The translations under genes and the position numbers were made by a program. 64,000 nt of DNA from Clostridium beijerinckii (lineage in GTDB: Bacteria > Bacillota > Clostridia > Clostridiales > Clostridiaceae), in NCBI GenBank assembly GCA_003129525.1, contig CP029329.1, positions 3,966,001 through 4,030,000 of the forward strand. Reading direction: 5' to 3'. Numbering within the stretch: the stretch's first letter is position 1; the number at the start of each line of letters is the position of its first letter. Under the pieces are notes generated by a model that searched no databases, was not told where the DNA came from, and saw nothing but the letters and a program-made list of their open reading frames with translations. Shown piece after piece: positions 36,920-45,000 of the stretch.

Positions 36920-36977
36920 TATGTTAAAGTAATACTCAAGGGGTTTAAACTAAGACCTTGACTATTACTTTAACATA
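36920..36977. repeat. Long inverted repeat, 22-base arms
   Basis: The arms 36920-36941 (TATGTTAAAGTAATACTCAA..) and 36956-36977 pair at 21 of 22 positions over a 14-base loop (GGTTTAAACTAAGA). There is no T-tract after it, so it is not a normal terminator. It could be a recombination site, a protein-binding site or an island end. Confidence 0.7.
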
Positions 36978-37152
36978 CATTGAATAGCCACTAGGCTTCT
37001 ATATCTAATACTATGAATACAGTATTCCAATAAACTAAATATAATAGTTGGAATGTACTTTTATTTGCATATAACTTAGTAATTCCTATAGATTTTAATT
37101 TCTAATTGAAATACTGTACTATCTCATACTTAATAATCATTTAATGATATAA

Positions 37153-38049
37153 TTAACTAATCCAAGCCCCACTTCCACCAACAGTAAACCCATCAGGAGT
37201 AACACAATCACAATACATCCACCCATGTTCATCAAAAGCATAACACCCACTATCAATCCAAACCCACAAAGGCTTGTCCTTACGCCCCCTCACCATCTTA
37301 CAGCTTCCATCTAAGTAATACCAATATCCATCACTTTCATCATAATACCAAGCAGACTCTAAAGCATATCCTCTACTATCAAATATATACCACTCTCTAT
37401 CAATCTCCTTCCACCCATTCTGTGAAGTATAATAATATCTATTAGTAGTATCAGTGCACCACCACCATCCGATTTCATTCCTGTTCCACCCCAATTTCCA
37501 AACACTATCACTAGAACTCTCAGCTCCAACTAACCCATTAACAATAGCCCTTGCAATTACCTCAGCATTATAAACAGATGCATCAGAGCTATCTGCAAAT
37601 AAACATTCAACCAAAATTGCTGACATAACAGTTCTATTAAGAACAATAAGATTTCGTGTCTTTACCCCTCTATTAGTCAAATTCAGAGCATTAGCTATAG
37701 ACATACTTACCTTAGTAGCATATTGATTAGCCACCTCAGATTTTCCAGTAACACAAACTTCTGGCCCATTACCTCCCCCTGCATTAATATGAATCTCCAC
37801 ATATAATTCAACCTCTGTTGTCTTTGCAATTTCATTAGCTTGATTAGCTCTAATATAGCAATCTTCAAACTCATAACTATTGCTCTCATCCACCCTCAAC
37901 AAATTAACAACATGCCCTTTTCCCTTTAAATATTCTGCAACCAAAGCTGTAATTTCACTTGTACAATTACTTTCATCAAGCCTTGCAACAACACCACAAC
38001 CAATATTTCCACTAGCAGTATGACCTACTGCTATAACAAAATTACTCAT
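37153..38049 (-). CDS. Endolysin-like N-acetylmuramoyl-L-alanine amidase with cell-wall-binding repeats
   Basis: A 298-residue protein. Residues 1-172 are an Amidase_3 zinc amidase: VGHTASGNIGCG (His10), VEIHINAGGGNGPEV (His86), SAILVECLFADSSD (Glu148 as the catalytic base). Residues 180-298 carry four or five aromatic choline-binding-type repeats (GWWWCTDTTNRYYYTSQNGW). There is no signal peptide, as in phage endolysins and unlike vegetative autolysins, so release would need a holin or lysis. GGGAGG precedes the ATG. It is divergent from the sigma-factor gene with a 140-base shared control region, which suggests it is a target of that sigma factor. Confidence 0.87.
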   Translation of the reverse strand: MSNFVIAVGHTASGNIGCGVVARLDESNCTSEITALVAEYLKGKGHVVNLLRVDESNSYEFEDCYIRANQANEIAKTTEVELYVEIHINAGGGNGPEVCVTGKSEVANQYATKVSMSIANALNLTNRGVKTRNLIVLNRTVMSAILVECLFADSSDASVYNAEVIARAIVNGLVGAESSSDSVWKLGWNRNEIGWWWCTDTTNRYYYTSQNGWKEIDREWYIFDSRGYALESAWYYDESDGYWYYLDGSCKMVRGRKDKPLWVWIDSGCYAFDEHGWMYCDCVTPDGFTVGGSGAWIS

Positions 38050-38189
38050 TTATACACCTCCCTTTAAAATTTCTTATTTTCTCATATGAGATATATGTAA
38101 TTCGAACATATATACTATATATAGAGATAATTTTTATTTCCCACTAAACTATTAATTGTTAATTGTTAATTGAAAAAAAGGGGGTTTGT

Positions 38190-38795
38190 ATGAATTTTGA
38201 ATATATTGAATACTTAGTTACTAATTGCAAAAATGGTGATAAATTATCAAAAGAAAAACTAGCAGAGGAATTTAGACCTTTAATATTTAACATATCTAAA
38301 AGAACTTTTATTGATAGATATGAAATAAATGATATTCAACATGAATGTTATCAAACTCTTTTTAAATGTGTTTCCTTATACAACTTAGAAAAACATAGAT
38401 TTGTTGCTTATGCTACTAATGCTATTAAAAATAATATCAATGATCTTATGAAAAGAATTAAAACTAGAAGCTCTACTGAAGGAAACAATGCATTAAGTCT
38501 ACATGCTGATGTTGAAAAAGATTTGCCCTCTCAGGATATTGGCCTTGAAGATTTATTTTGTGATCAGTGTGATTATGAGGATTTAAGAGCTGCTCTTAAT
38601 AATTTAAATAAAGAGGAAAAAGAGCTTATTGATTTTATATTTTATAAAAATAATACAGTTCAAAATTATGCTTACTATAAAAATATGTGCTACTCTACTG
38701 CTAATCTTAAAAAGAAAGTTACTTTGAAGAAGATCTTAAATTATATAAATATACATTATAATGAAATCGAATACTCAAAAAAAATCCAAGGCTGA
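38190..38795 (+). CDS. TcdR/UviA/BotR-like alternative sigma factor
   Basis: About 201 residues. Region 2 spans residues about 20-90 (AEEFRPLIFNISKRTFIDRY, AYATNAIKNNINDLMKRI) and region 4 the last 65 (LRAALNNLNKEEKELIDFIF, TANLKKKVTLKKILNYI). The size and layout fit the group 5 sigma factors that drive clostridial toxin and bacteriocin genes (TcdR, BotR, TetR, UviA). The ATG at 38190 is used because GGGGG lies 5 bases upstream. The TTG at 38163 lacks a ribosome site. Its neighbours are an endolysin-like amidase and, 1.5 kb on, a YvrJ small membrane protein, so it may control a lysis or release programme. Its exact subfamily is uncertain. Confidence 0.7.
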   Translation: MNFEYIEYLVTNCKNGDKLSKEKLAEEFRPLIFNISKRTFIDRYEINDIQHECYQTLFKCVSLYNLEKHRFVAYATNAIKNNINDLMKRIKTRSSTEGNNALSLHADVEKDLPSQDIGLEDLFCDQCDYEDLRAALNNLNKEEKELIDFIFYKNNTVQNYAYYKNMCYSTANLKKKVTLKKILNYINIHYNEIEYSKKIQG

Positions 38796-38811
38796 TGCAT
38801 TGGATTTTTTT
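38779..38811 (+). terminator. Terminator of the sigma-factor gene
   Basis: AAAAAATCCAA pairs with TTGGATTTTTT. The stem overlaps the last codons of the gene and ends in a T-tract. Confidence 0.8.
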
Positions 38812-38950
38812 ATGTTGTATCTACTTTTATGTCTTCATAAAAAATAATATACTACATACTTAATCTATTACTTTCAAAATATTATAGAAACCTTGTATAT
38901 TATAATTACTTATTGACAATAATTTTAATGAAAACATGATAACTCATATT

Positions 38951-38993
38951 AAAAAGAGATAGCTTTGATTATCCCCCCATGCTATCTCTTTTT
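38951..38993. terminator. Bidirectional terminator
   Basis: AAAAAGAGATAGC pairs perfectly with GCTATCTCTTTTT around a 17-base loop. A and T tracts on both sides let it work for the sigma-factor side and for the leftward gene at 39075. Confidence 0.8.
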
Positions 38994-39074
38994 GTTATGT
39001 CAAATATAATTCTTTTTCCATACCCAAGAAAGGCACTACTATCTTTGAGTATCCTCTTAATCTAAAATGGTCAT

Positions 39075-39317
39075 CTAATCAACTCTAAAAGTACTAATAA
39101 CATTTGTAGTCTCTTCTATATATACCTCCCGAACTTCATCAATCAAATCACAAATACATTTAAGACTACATCCCTCACAATATTTTATAATTCCCTCTGA
39201 TAATAAAGAGCATCCCATCTTATCATCTAAAGTAGAATTTCTAATTGCCAGAGCTATCTGTTTCTTATCAAACCATTCACGCTTTTCTGAAGTCATCTGA
39301 ATTTCATTTTTAACCAT
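39075..39317 (-). CDS. Unknown 80-residue Cys-containing protein
   Basis: Not recognised. The charged N-terminus (TSEKREWFDKKQIALAIRNS) is followed by CSLLSEGIIKYCEGCSLKCI with CxxC...C.C spacing that could bind a metal. GGAGAG lies 8 bases before the ATG, and a bidirectional terminator follows. It is divergent from the RHH gene, with the iteron-like array between them, so both may be controlled from that array. Confidence 0.6.
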   Translation of the reverse strand: MVKNEIQMTSEKREWFDKKQIALAIRNSTLDDKMGCSLLSEGIIKYCEGCSLKCICDLIDEVREVYIEETTNVISTFRVD

Positions 39318-39455
39318 TTACAACACTCTCCAAAATTTATTTACAGCTCAAAAATTTTTCACTGCTACTATGGATATATGTTTTAATCTCAAAAATCACA
39401 TTAAAATAACTAAACTTTTTATCGCTATAACCTCTTAACCCGCATTTTTGGCGCA

Positions 39456-39570
39456 TATTCTTCACCATATATATGGTAAACCATATTTATGGTAGTATTC
39501 TTCTCCATATATATTGTACAGAATATATATTCTTCTCCATATTTATTGTTCACCATATTAGAATATATCC
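39456..39570. repeat. Iteron-like array of CCATAT-type repeats
   Basis: At least five copies of an imperfect unit resembling CCATATWTATKGT: CACCATATATATGGT, ACCATATTTATGGT, TCCATATATATTGT, TCCATATTTATTGT and ACCATATTAG. Three are preceded by ATTCTTC. Individual units are near-palindromes. The array lies 50 bases upstream of an RHH protein gene, as expected for an autoregulated operator or a plasmid centromere (parC-like) bound by an RHH partition protein. Confidence 0.7.
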
Positions 39571-39619
39571 TTTTTAATCATATATCCTAAGTAATAATAC
39601 TAAATAAGGAGATATATTT

Positions 39620-40195
39620 ATGTCTAAGAAAAAAACACCACCAGAACCCAAAAATGATTTTGCACCTAAAGAAGACCTTGATATATGTGGCTTCAGTGAT
39701 AATCCAATTATATCTGGAGAATGTGTTGCATATTTCTCATTTAATGATAATTCAGCAAATGAAATTGATGAATCAACTACTACTTCACAACTAAATCCCA
39801 TTACTACATCTAAATCAGATTCTAATAAAACTATAGATTTTAATAATTCTAATAATAATAGTATTTTTGATATTAATAATTCAACTGATAAGATTTTAGA
39901 TAACATTAACTCCAATACTCTGACCAAATCAATTCCTCAAATAAAAGCTCCCTCTAATAATGAACCCACCTTACCAGATAATAGAAAAGCAGCAATCGTC
40001 AACGGATGTGCACCTCCTATTGCTGGAGAATATTTAGATGTTAAAAGAACCTATATGCTCCGAAGTTCTACTGTTAGAAAACTAAATGAGCTTAAGAGCA
40101 TTAACCATGATTTAAATACTTATGTAAGCACAATAGTTGATTTAGCTATAGCTCATTACTATGATCACATAGTTAATGATGGTGGTACTAAATAA
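39620..40195 (+). CDS. Ribbon-helix-helix DNA-binding protein with long disordered N-terminus
   Basis: A 191-residue protein. Residues 1-135 are low-complexity (Asn/Ser/Thr/Asp-rich) and probably disordered. The C-terminal 50 residues, VKRTYMLRSSTVRKLNELKS then LNTYVSTIVDLAIAHYYDHI, have the beta strand-helix-helix pattern of RHH/ParG-like proteins. AAGGAG precedes the ATG. The upstream iteron-like array is its likely binding site. Plasmid partition proteins of the ParG type also combine a flexible N-terminus with an RHH domain, so a segregation role is possible. No ParA-type ATPase is found in the window. Confidence 0.65.
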   Translation: MSKKKTPPEPKNDFAPKEDLDICGFSDNPIISGECVAYFSFNDNSANEIDESTTTSQLNPITTSKSDSNKTIDFNNSNNNSIFDINNSTDKILDNINSNTLTKSIPQIKAPSNNEPTLPDNRKAAIVNGCAPPIAGEYLDVKRTYMLRSSTVRKLNELKSINHDLNTYVSTIVDLAIAHYYDHIVNDGGTK

Positions 40196-40276
40196 TTAAT
40201 CTTTTAATAATTATTTATCCTTTAACATGAAATAATTTGCTCCTTCACATATATCCAATGTAGGAGGTGATGAATT

Positions 40277-40477
40277 ATGGAGGTAAATGCATTAATTAAT
40301 CTGATAATAGATAATGGATTTCCAATAGCTGTTGCTGCATATTTGCTTATTCGCTTAGAGAAACAAATTAATACGCTATCTGGTTCAATTAACAAACTAA
40401 ATACCATAATATCAACAAAGCTTGGAGTTGTTATAGATAATGACGTATCTGGTGATAATTCTCATAAAGTGGCATGA
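40277..40477 (+). CDS. YvrJ-family small membrane protein (holin/UviB-like)
   Basis: A 66-residue protein. One N-terminal hydrophobic helix, NLIIDNGFPIAVAAYLLIRL, is followed by EKQINTLSGSINKLNTIIS, which is the YvrJ family pattern (GFPIAVxxYLLxRLExKI..L...I..L). UviB and BhlA holin-like peptides share this plan. AGGAGGTGATG precedes the ATG and a strong terminator follows. YvrJ genes are usually next to DUF1659 and DUF2922 genes; here that pair is 14.5 kb away. With the sigma factor and endolysin nearby, a release function is conceivable but not shown. Confidence 0.8.
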   Translation: MEVNALINLIIDNGFPIAVAAYLLIRLEKQINTLSGSINKLNTIISTKLGVVIDNDVSGDNSHKVA

Positions 40478-40479
40478 AG

Positions 40480-40522
40480 AAAGGCAATAAACATTTCGAT
40501 TAATAAAATGTTTATTGCCTTT
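40480..40522 (+). terminator. Terminator of the YvrJ gene
   Basis: A 17-bp perfect stem, AAAGGCAATAAACATTT with its complement, over a 9-base loop. Confidence 0.85.
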
Positions 40523-40594
40523 AACATTAGTTATAGGTAGTCACTAAAATTCGCTAATTTTAATATAGCTTTTCAATTAATATTTATGTTAAAT

Positions 40595-41347
40595 TTATAA
40601 CGTTTTTGTTTTTAACTTTTCTATTAATTCTGTGAAATTGCTAGGATAATATGAAGTACAAAAACGCTTAAAATCTGTATATTCAGTGTCATTATTGCTA
40701 TTTATGGCCCAAGTAACTCTTTCAAAATAACCTTGTTCCCTATCTTCTTCATTATTTCGAATTTCAGCAAATTGAAAAAGTAAAATCACATCCTCATCAT
40801 CAGAATCATAATTAATAAATGTTTTACTTGCATACTTCCAAATATATTTGCCTCCATTATCTTTTCTATTATCCCATTCAGCATAATTTTCTATTTTGTT
40901 GCTTTTATATGCTTCTATCATATTAAATATCCAAACAACCCTCTTACCAAAATGGTTATAAAAGCGGTTTCGTTCATAAAATTCATCACTTGAGATTGGA
41001 CTATTTTGAAATTCAATTGCATAACCATAGCATAAAACATCGGTTCTACGAATTGTCTTTTTACTGTGTTCAGCAAAAATGTAATCATTATCGGTATCTA
41101 GTTTCAAGACAACTTCTCTATTTCTTAATGGAAATTTCTTTTGCCAGTTTCTATGCCATTCAGACATATCATTATCATAATCATCACAGTCACATTTGCT
41201 TTTGTGTGCAAAATGTTGAATCCTAACATTACCCCTTTTGACAATAAGTTCTTCATGGCATGAGGGACAAAAATATTTGTTAGATTTATGTTGTACTGCA
41301 ATATCAATATCTATTAAATCATTGTTACTATCAAATGCAGAAAACAT
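40595..41347 (-). CDS. CoiA-like competence/nuclease protein
   Basis: A 250-residue protein. The N-terminal zinc-binding segment YFCPSCHEELIVKRGNVRIQ is followed by HFAHKS, then HRNWQKKFPLR and a nuclease-like core (RRTDVLCYGYAIEFQNSPIS, then FYERNRFYNHFGKRVVWIFN). This is the CoiA family layout, with a PD-(D/E)XK-type Asp...Glu-x-Gln site. CoiA proteins promote recombination of incoming single-stranded DNA, and stand-alone relatives are common on mobile elements. It neighbours the hairpin-rich arm and the ardA cassette, which fits a role in handling incoming single-stranded DNA. Confidence 0.75.
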   Translation of the reverse strand: MFSAFDSNNDLIDIDIAVQHKSNKYFCPSCHEELIVKRGNVRIQHFAHKSKCDCDDYDNDMSEWHRNWQKKFPLRNREVVLKLDTDNDYIFAEHSKKTIRRTDVLCYGYAIEFQNSPISSDEFYERNRFYNHFGKRVVWIFNMIEAYKSNKIENYAEWDNRKDNGGKYIWKYASKTFINYDSDDEDVILLFQFAEIRNNEEDREQGYFERVTWAINSNNDTEYTDFKRFCTSYYPSNFTELIEKLKTKTL

Positions 41348-41702
41348 TTATTTCATCACTTCCTTTGTTAAATTTCTAAATATTACAACTCTTACAAAAC
41401 GCCATCTCACTTCCTTATATATACATATTATTATATTATAACTATATTTATTTACAAGTTTTTATATACCAATATACATATTATTATTTAGCAAATTGGA
41501 ATCTTAAATGGAAAATATTAATATACTTCAATATTTATAATCTACGTATATATAACATCATAAAATAAGGTTCTATTCTTCGCAGATATTGTATTCACTT
41601 GAAGCAATTAATATCTTTAGATTAAATTCGCTACACTCATGATTAATGTTTTATCATTCTGTTTTTTTAGATACTCAAAATTATCTTCTAAACTCCAAGT
41701 TT

Positions 41703-41766
41703 GGAAAGAGTCAATCCGTAATACTAATTCCGCTGTTGCTCCATCAGCATTACATTGACACTTTCC
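41703..41766. repeat. Covarying long hairpin, copy L
   Basis: GGAAAG at 41703 pairs with CTTTCC at 41761. Inner pairs are GTCAAT with ATTGAC (bulged) and GTAAT with ATTAC. The loop contains CCGCTGTTGCTCC. It matches the hairpins at 47118-47176 and 47442-47502 in inverse orientation. The outer pair GG/CC replaces AG/CT there. Confidence 0.7.
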
Positions 41767-42072
41767 TTGTGGATGTTCCTGGTGTAGTTAGATCCTTAAA
41801 GCAAGCTTAAAGGATAAGATTAATGTTTTGTTATACCTAAGGATAGGAATTACAAGCTATCCCCAAATATTGTTCTAATTATAAAAATTGAGGTTTAGAT
41901 AGCTTGTACTTCCCTTTGTTCTGTGTTTGCCTGCGGCAGCAAGGAAAAGGTCTATTAATAAATTTCCAGTAATTACAACATTTATTCTTTAAAAATATAT
42001 ATACTAAATTATAACTCGCTTCGCTCAGACAAATGAAATAACAGGCTGGCGCCTGTTATAATTTTATATAAG

Positions 42073-42105
42073 GGCACGAAGCGTGCCATTTTGTGGCTTC
42101 GCCAC
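42073..42105. repeat. Two small GC-rich hairpins (L)
   Basis: GGCACG-AAG-CGTGCC followed by GTGGC-TTC-GCCAC. Their counterparts in the right arm (46853-46884) are GTGGC-GCA-GCCAC and GAGCAC-GCA-GTGCTC: the stems are kept while loops and some pairs change. Confidence 0.75.
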
Positions 42106-42284
42106 ATATTATCCTTGGTCTTCATATTTCTTACGTATGTAAATTTCAAATATCTTACGTAATGTATTATCTATATAACTAGAAACCTACTCTATAACTT
42201 TCTAACAATTTCAATAATGCTTTTAACTATATTACTATATATCTAGGTTTACTACTGTTATAGTAGTTACTATTCTTATAGCTG

Positions 42285-42473
42285 TATACGCATTTTTTAA
42301 AGGACAAACTCTTTTTAATAAGGATTTGGGCACCTGGATCCATCACCCAAAAAAGGGGACAGGTTATTACCTGTGACTCCTAAACCTCTAAAAGTCTCCT
42401 CCAGAGTCGGAGCCATTTACAGGCTAAGGATTCACTAGGATTAAACTAGTCCTTTGTTTGGGTCCCGATGGGG
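42285..42473. repeat. 190-bp inverted-repeat block, left copy
   Basis: It is the inverse of 46497-46686. Shared runs include ACGCATTTTTTAAAGGACA, GATCCATCACCCAAAAAAGG, GGGGACAGGT and AGTCTCCTCCAGAGTCGGAG. A small hairpin ACAGGT-TATT-ACCTGT (42359-42374) lies within. Confidence 0.8.
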
Positions 42474-42739
42474 TGTGGTCGGGTGGGACAGGTTTACTAG
42501 TCTATTTTAAAGTGCTGAATGATGGTGACTTTAAAAATAAGACAGGTTAACTCGTCCCACCCTCCCCATAACCGATAATTTATAGAAGCTAAAGCTTATT
42601 TAAGTGCATCATTAGTAGTTAGTACATCCAATGTGCAATACAAAATTTTATAGAAGCACAAGGCTTATTAAAGGACTTCATTAACAGTTAATATATCAAG
42701 GGCTGGCTTATCAGCGGTCGGTAAGGGGGTGGGGGGCTT

Positions 42740-42765
42740 GGACTTGCAATCAAGATTGCAGGTCC
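42740..42765. repeat. 12-bp hairpin with compensatory change (L)
   Basis: GGACTTGCAATC and GATTGCAGGTCC pair with one mismatch. The right-arm counterpart (46366-46391) has GTAC...GTAC where this has GGAC...GTCC, so a G-C pair became a T-A pair on both sides of the stem. Confidence 0.75.
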
Positions 42766-43014
42766 ATCTTGGACAAGTTTGCCTGCTAGATCCACTTTTC
42801 CAATGGCGTGTTCTCCGACCAAAAAATCCAATAACTAAAAATAATTAAATTGAATTTTAAAAGGAAATTATTTTTAGCCATACGATTTTCCCTGCTCCGC
42901 CCACACTCATCTCCAAAGTAGACAGGCAGAAAAACTAGTCCAAGAACGCCCCCTACGCCCCCTTTTTCCTATACATCACTAACGATTATATAATGTACAT
43001 TCGATGAAGCTAAT

Positions 43015-43147
43015 CCACCTTAGACCTATAAATTGCATGATATCATATTGACAATCTCAGAAAGCGAAGAAAAATTTTATTTCATAAATTTTTTCTAACA
43101 CTTTCTGAGGCCAATATGATGTGTAATTTAAAAAAGGTCTAAGGTGG
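43015..43147. repeat. 133-base near-continuous hairpin
   Basis: CCACCTTAGACC (43015-43026) pairs with GGTCTAAGGTGG (43136-43147). Inside it TAAATT pairs with AATTTA, ATCATATTG with CAATATGAT, and CTCAGAAAG with CTTTCTGAG, leaving an A/T-rich apical region of about 36 bases. It lies 220 bases downstream of the ardA stop codon. Confidence 0.8.
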
Positions 43148-43363
43148 ACAGGCTTCTAGTTTATCATTGCAGTTAGGGATTAAAAAATCAAAAAAAAAAT
43201 TATCCTGACGATAATCTTAATGTAGTAGCTATATTGTAGTTTTGGTAGTAGTGCTGGGTTTCGGCTTGGGGCTTGTCCCATTTACAATTGCATATGATCT
43301 TATGCATATTGCATCTGTTGGTAGCTTGTCCACCTTTTCTTCTAAGGGATCTCTCCCCATAAT

Positions 43364-43894
43364 TTAATTATTACTAATTGCAATATTTAAGTTATCATCA
43401 ATAAAATAATCAAAACTTAAATCTCTTCCAAAGCTCTTAAAATCAAAATATCTTTCTAATGTTTCTCTGCTCAAATCACTTACATCACCGTAAATTTCAT
43501 TAATATATGAATATGCTAAATTACTACATTCATCAACTGTTGTATCTTTTTCTAAATTGATTATTATTCGCTCTTCTTTTTTCTCTATAGCTTCCTCCAG
43601 TGAACAATTTTCATTTTTCATTAAACACTGGCAAATTTTTAAATCCCCTTCACTTAAACTTTCTAAAGTTTCAGCAATTTCGTTAAGCTCTTTTAATGAT
43701 GAATATTCATTGATTTCAATTCCCTCTATACTTTCCCAATCAGTAAAGAAATATTCTTCATATATTACCCCATCAATACCTATTTCCTTTAGTACCTTTT
43801 CAATTTCTTCATCACTTGCAGGTAATTCAAGCCACTTTCCTATTATATAGCCTTCGTTATATTTCCCTAAATTAGTTATGTATAAATTAATCAT
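43364..43894 (-). CDS. ardA: ArdA antirestriction protein
   Basis: A 176-residue acidic protein, the usual ArdA length. The N-terminus INLYITNLGKYNEGYIIGKW followed by LELPASDEEIEKVLKEIGID, and EEYFFTDWESIEGIEINEYS, is the ArdA pattern (L..YN.G...G.W..LP....EI...L..I). LKELNEIAETLESL then follows. ArdA mimics B-form DNA and inhibits type I restriction enzymes. AAGGAG precedes the ATG. It is last of a leftward set with a 118-residue unknown and an RHH protein, between the two hairpin-rich arms. On conjugative plasmids ardA is an early gene of the leading region, expressed from folded single-stranded DNA. Confidence 0.87.
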   Translation of the reverse strand: MINLYITNLGKYNEGYIIGKWLELPASDEEIEKVLKEIGIDGVIYEEYFFTDWESIEGIEINEYSSLKELNEIAETLESLSEGDLKICQCLMKNENCSLEEAIEKKEERIIINLEKDTTVDECSNLAYSYINEIYGDVSDLSRETLERYFDFKSFGRDLSFDYFIDDNLNIAISNN

Positions 43895-43944
43895 GTTTCC
43901 TGCTCCTTATTCTTTATTTTTGGGGACTTTCGCCCCCTATGTAT

Positions 43945-44298
43945 TTAAAATGGCAATTCATTTTCTCCAACGCACTTTAACACGTTTTCATGTTCATCCT
44001 GAAATTGTTCATTCATTTCTTCTTCCCAATCTACAAAAGAACTATCACTTCTCATTTTTGCTACAGCTTTCCATGATTTATAATCATAATTTGAAATACT
44101 GAAAATTCCTTTTCTTCCTACATTCTTAGTAAAACTTAATCTTAAACCATATAAACTATGTGGTTCTCCATTATATTCAATAACTATTGAACCATCTTTG
44201 AGCCTATAAGCTGTTTCTGAAAATCTAAAGTCCTCAAGCTCTGTTAAATATTGATATTCTGCAATTAATGTTTTTGATTGATACTTTCCTTTATTCAT
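43945..44298 (-). CDS. Unknown 117-residue protein in ardA operon
   Basis: Not recognised. A small mixed alpha/beta protein (FRFSETAYRLKDGSIVIEYN, SLYGLRLSFTKNVGRKGIFS, DYKSWKAVAKMRSDSSFVDW) with an acidic C-terminus (EEEMNEQFQDEHENVL). The ATG at 44298 has GGGAGG 9 bases upstream. The in-frame TTG at 44307 is less likely. It starts 50 bases before ardA on the same strand and is probably co-transcribed, which suggests an accessory anti-defence or plasmid-maintenance protein. Confidence 0.6.
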   Translation of the reverse strand: MNKGKYQSKTLIAEYQYLTELEDFRFSETAYRLKDGSIVIEYNGEPHSLYGLRLSFTKNVGRKGIFSISNYDYKSWKAVAKMRSDSSFVDWEEEMNEQFQDEHENVLKCVGENELPF

Positions 44299-44417
44299 TT
44301 TGTACAACCTCCCGTTTTATACCCTCCCCGCCTATTTATATTATGCCCATTACTTGAAATTTCATACATTTTTATGTACAAAAAAAGTACCTTTTTCAGA
44401 TACTTTAAACATGATTT

Positions 44418-44582
44418 TTATTCTCCAACACATATTTTCATATATGCTCTTATTGCTTTACTTACATCCTTTCCATTTCTATGACAATATGCTTCGAACT
44501 TCTCATATAATGCTACTTCACAGTCTAAATGAACTTGCTTAGTTGGTGGTTTTATAATTTTAGTTTTGTGTTTATCTGACAT
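44418..44582 (-). CDS. 54-residue ribbon-helix-helix (CopG/Arc-like) protein
   Basis: A short frame missed by length filters. It reads KIIKPPTKQVHLDCEVALYE, then KFEAYCHRNGKDVSKAIRAY and MKICVGE, a beta strand followed by two helices as in RHH repressors. GGAGTGAG precedes the ATG at 44582. It is first of the leftward ardA group. Small RHH proteins of this type control copy number or transfer genes on plasmids, so it may repress the ardA operon or the divergent small genes at 44745. Confidence 0.7.
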   Translation of the reverse strand: MSDKHKTKIIKPPTKQVHLDCEVALYEKFEAYCHRNGKDVSKAIRAYMKICVGE

Positions 44583-44744
44583 ATTTTACTCACTCCTATC
44601 AATCAAATATTCTGCCCAACAATAGAAATTCTATACATTCTAACATATAAAAAATTATACATTTTAGTACAAGCACTTTAGAATATTCGTTCTCATTTTA
44701 GGGAATAATAATAGTATAAAAATATTAAGAAAGGACTTAAAAAC

Positions 44745-44918
44745 ATGAGATATTTTTCATTTTCAACATGGCTAAAAACTAAAGAAACCTTTAATTCATT
44801 TACCGCTTATAAAAACTGGTTGTCCATATTATCCAAAGAAGAGGCTGAAAAAACTAACATATATTATCATGAAAAATACGAATATTTTTTAAAATACTTA
44901 CAAACTGAATGGGATTAA
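44745..44918 (+). CDS. 57-residue FxTWLK-type small protein, copy 1
   Basis: Starts at ATG with AAAGGA upstream and reads RYFSFSTWLKTKETFNSFTA, then YKNWLSILSKEEAEKTNIYY and HEKYEYFLKYLQTEWD. It is clearly paralogous to the next gene: both have F.TWLK, then about 14 residues, then a YxxxL..L segment, and YYxEKYxYFL. A small helical fold like YozE-type SAM domains is possible. Divergent from the RHH gene. Function unknown. Confidence 0.6.
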   Translation: MRYFSFSTWLKTKETFNSFTAYKNWLSILSKEEAEKTNIYYHEKYEYFLKYLQTEWD

Positions 44919-45000
44919 GGGCTTCCCCTTTTCCCCTTCTTCTTAATGTCCAATTGAAAAAATAATATATTCATTAAAATTAAGAAAGGATTTGAATTCT

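Larger units (their letters stand above)
36691..37152. other. Gene-free boundary interval
   Basis: No coding sequence is seen. It holds the promoter of DUF2075 copy 3 and a long inverted repeat (36920-36977). It separates the defence island from the amidase/sigma-factor segment. Confidence 0.55.
41581..43330. repeat. Left hairpin-rich arm, inversely repeated at 45440-47520
   Basis: About 1.75 kb without a gene on either strand and visibly richer in G+C than its surroundings. Many blocks recur in reverse orientation in the right arm: 41650-41830 with 47044-47192 (and 47368-47519), 41930-42033 with 45681-45735, 42073-42105 with 46853-46884, 42285-42473 with 46497-46686, 42710-42790 with 46340-46415, and 42925-42960 with 46285-46325. 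It contains at least eight strong hairpins. No protein signal is seen. Folded RNA, single-stranded promoters or replication origins are the main options. Confidence 0.75.

Noticed and set aside
36920..36977. Rho-independent terminator
   Set aside because: The stem is too long and there is no T-tract on either side.
39456..39570. CRISPR array
   Set aside because: Units are short, near-palindromic and lack unique spacers of uniform length. No cas genes.
41581..43330. Known large ncRNA (GOLLD, ROOL, OLE)
   Set aside because: No diagnostic core recognisable by eye. Inverse duplication with a central gene cassette is not the known layout. A covariance-model search would settle it.
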